Shown piece by piece: positions 62,351 through 64,000 of a stretch of 64,000 nucleotides of DNA. Origin of the DNA: JACCXM01 sp046328335. GTDB lineage: Bacteria > Chloroflexota > Chloroflexia > Thermomicrobiales > UBA6265. Both the position numbers and the translations under genes were made by a program. Location: positions 19,286-83,285 of the forward strand of contig JAXLWU010000024.1 in the NCBI GenBank assembly GCA_046328335.1. Direction: 5' to 3'. The notes under the pieces are model-generated. The model had not been told where the DNA came from. It was given only the letters and a program-made list of their open reading frames with translations, and did no database searches. Position 1 is the stretch's first letter, and each line of letters starts with the position of its first letter.

Positions 62351-63982
62351 ATGAGCGCAAGTGGAAATCGGAGTGAGACGGCGACCGCAACCCGAGGCGA
62401 CGTCGATCTACCCGAAATTGAAGACGATTTTCCCGTAGGCGATCAGTTTGACACGCTGAACGGCAATAGCGCGGCAGCCAGTCTGGAACCTGCGACGCTG
62501 ACAGATGCGCCGGCCGCGCTCGGGGACGACGTCTTCGGTCTCGAAGAACTCCTTGAAGAGTTCCCGGAGCCATCTCCCGAACTACTGCGGGACGCCGATT
62601 CCGGCGTCATCGAGTTCGATGAACTTGCGCTGGACGCCGAGAGTGGTGTCTCGTTGGTCGCGGCCGCCGGGCCGGTCGCCATTCCCGTCGATACTCGCCC
62701 GAACCAGGTCGTCGACATCGGCGTCGGCAGTCTCGATGACCCGGTACGGATGTACCTGCGCGAGATTGGCCGGGTCGCGCTGCTGACCGGAGAGCGAGAG
62801 GTCGAACTCGCGCGGGCAATGGAGCAGGGGGAGTACCTGCGGGCGCTCCGCACCCGGCTTCGCGGCGAACTCGGCGTCAACCCCGATTCGGTTCAGGTGG
62901 GGTTAGAGATTTACCGATCGTTTGCCGCTGGCTGGCCGACGGTCGAAACGATGCTCGTGGAAGCCGGCATTGCCAATGACGGTGATGTTCAGCGCTGTCT
63001 ACGCCGGGTGCTGCCGATCACGCAGTTCTCAGAAGAGGCAGTCTCCTCCTGCGCCGATCAACTAGCGACGAGCAAAGAGGCGCTCGAAGAATCATTGCGG
63101 CTGCGAAATGTCGAATGGGATCTTCTACCGGCCGTGATGCGGGATCTGATCCGCTACGAACAGTTAGCAGATTGGCCGTCGACGGACCTCGCTCTGACGT
63201 GCCTGCAATCGGTGGGCCGGGATCTGGGGCCACGTTGGGAACGGAAAATCCAGGAAGGCGACGCGGCCAAAGTCGCGTTGACCGAGGCCAACCTGAGGCT
63301 CGTGGTTTCGGTGGCCAAGAAATACGTCGGCCGCGGCATGTCGATGCTGGACCTGATCCAGGAGGGGAACCTGGGGCTGATCCGCGCGGTTGAGAAGTTC
63401 CAGCATCACAAGGGGTACAAGTTCAGCACGTACGCTACCTGGTGGATTCGGCAAGCAATTACCCGGGCCATCGCGGATCAAGCGCGTACGATCCGAATCC
63501 CCGTTCACATGGTGGAGACGATCAACCGGCTGATTCGTACCTCGCGGCGACTGCAGCAGGAACTCGGCCGGGAGCCAACATCGGAAGAAATCGGTCAAGA
63601 GATGCAACTGGATGCGGACCGGGTGCGCGAAATCATCAAGATTTCGCAAGAACCCGTTTCGCTCGAAATGCCGATTGGCGAAGAAGAGGACAGCAACCTC
63701 GGTGACTTCATCGAGGACAACAAGATCCTGGCGCCGGCTGATGCCGCATCGCGCAAAATGCTCAAGGAGCAGATGGACGATGTTCTGGCGACCCTTTCCG
63801 AGAGGGAGCGCCAGGTGCTTGCGATGCGGTTCGGTCTCGAGGATGGTCGGACCCGCACCCTGGAGGAAGTCGGTCGCGCGTTCGGCGTCACACGAGAGCG
63901 AATCAGACAGATCGAAGCGAAGGCGTTGCGCAAACTGCGTCACCCAAGTCGCTCCAAGAAACTCAAGGACTACCTCGAGTAG
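62351..63982 (+). CDS. sigA: Primary RNA polymerase sigma factor (sigma-70, RpoD/SigA)
   Basis: The main promoter-recognition subunit, 543 residues. An acidic low-complexity N-terminus (about 1-115) replaces a canonical region 1.1. Region 1.2 is DDPVRMYLREIGRVALLTGE. Regions 2.1-2.4 include MSMLDLIQEGNLGLIRAVEKF and TYATWWIRQAITRAI. Region 3 has RRLQQELGREPTSEEIG. Region 4 reads LEEVGRAFGVTRERIRQIEAKALRKLRH. The ATG at 62351 has AGGA five bases upstream; in-frame starts at 62273 and 62285 would add about 25 residues without homology. The stop is 18 bases from the window end. Confidence 0.96.
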   Translation: MSASGNRSETATATRGDVDLPEIEDDFPVGDQFDTLNGNSAAASLEPATLTDAPAALGDDVFGLEELLEEFPEPSPELLRDADSGVIEFDELALDAESGVSLVAAAGPVAIPVDTRPNQVVDIGVGSLDDPVRMYLREIGRVALLTGEREVELARAMEQGEYLRALRTRLRGELGVNPDSVQVGLEIYRSFAAGWPTVETMLVEAGIANDGDVQRCLRRVLPITQFSEEAVSSCADQLATSKEALEESLRLRNVEWDLLPAVMRDLIRYEQLADWPSTDLALTCLQSVGRDLGPRWERKIQEGDAAKVALTEANLRLVVSVAKKYVGRGMSMLDLIQEGNLGLIRAVEKFQHHKGYKFSTYATWWIRQAITRAIADQARTIRIPVHMVETINRLIRTSRRLQQELGREPTSEEIGQEMQLDADRVREIIKISQEPVSLEMPIGEEEDSNLGDFIEDNKILAPADAASRKMLKEQMDDVLATLSERERQVLAMRFGLEDGRTRTLEEVGRAFGVTRERIRQIEAKALRKLRHPSRSKKLKDYLE

Positions 63983-64000
63983 CACCGCGGCGATGGTCGA

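Noticed and set aside
1..64000. CRISPR arrays, transposases, prophage genes, tRNA or rRNA genes
   Set aside because: I looked for regularly spaced repeats, transposase or integrase motifs beyond the single Xer protein, and tRNA T-loop patterns in the gaps, and found none. A tRNAscan or Rfam search could still reveal a small RNA.

Overview
The window is GC-rich, densely coded bacterial chromosome with no phage, plasmid, transposase, CRISPR array, rRNA or tRNA that I can see. It holds about 50 protein genes, most of them housekeeping. GTG starts, short overlapping junctions (ATGA/GTGA), a class II (B12-type) ribonucleotide reductase, an alpha2-type glycyl-tRNA synthetase, Tat- or Sec-exported ABC binding proteins and an alternative-start-rich gene style suggest a Chloroflexota bacterium, possibly Thermomicrobia. 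That placement is inference from gene content, not a database match.

Layout. 1-4.9 kb: a NarL-type two-component pair, a zinc alcohol dehydrogenase, radC and a small membrane protein. 5-10.7 kb: a large secreted M23 peptidase with a Thr-Pro repeat linker, and leucyl aminopeptidase. 10.8-12.3 kb: dnaA, without dnaN or visible DnaA boxes. 12.3-17 kb (minus): cytochrome c lipoprotein, lgt, a PfkB kinase and relA/spoT. 17.2-20.8 kb (plus): moeA, a small helical protein, a MoaD-MoaE fusion and cysteine synthase. 20.9-24.4 kb: class II RNR with a palindrome-rich promoter region. 24.9-33 kb (plus): a PucR-type regulator, JAMM peptidase, DinB-like and NTF2-like proteins, a LutB-LutA fusion, HAD hydrolase and a family 5 binding protein, closely packed. 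33-39 kb: a divergent sugar locus with ABC permeases and binding protein on one side, and a sugar isomerase/epimerase and ribokinase-like kinase on the other. 39-50.5 kb: GT20 glycosyltransferase, zinc-ribbon protein, M16 double peptidase, sarcosine-oxidase-like flavoenzyme, Gfo/Idh oxidoreductase, metallophosphoesterase, ispG and an RseP-like protease. 50.7-54.4 kb (plus): alanine dehydrogenase, Xer recombinase and glyS. 54.4-60.5 kb (minus): an overlapping series running ABC-F, coaE, DsbA-like, mutY, four-cluster ferredoxin and NrfD membrane subunit. 60.7-64 kb (plus): lysA and the primary sigma factor.

How they work together. moeA and moaDE supply molybdenum cofactor. The four-cluster ferredoxin/NrfD pair looks like the electron-transfer part of a molybdoenzyme whose catalytic subunit is not in the window. 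The sugar locus imports and phosphorylates a carbohydrate, but has no ABC ATPase, so it probably shares one encoded elsewhere. The strongest leads are: the MoaD-MoaE fusion, whose thiocarboxylate Gly-Gly is buried inside the chain, in the same window as a JAMM peptidase; the LutB-LutA fusion; the orphan ferredoxin/NrfD pair; a cytochrome c domain without any methionine for the sixth haem ligand; and several well-formed palindromes and hairpins at promoters, above all upstream of nrdJ and in the sugar transport operon.
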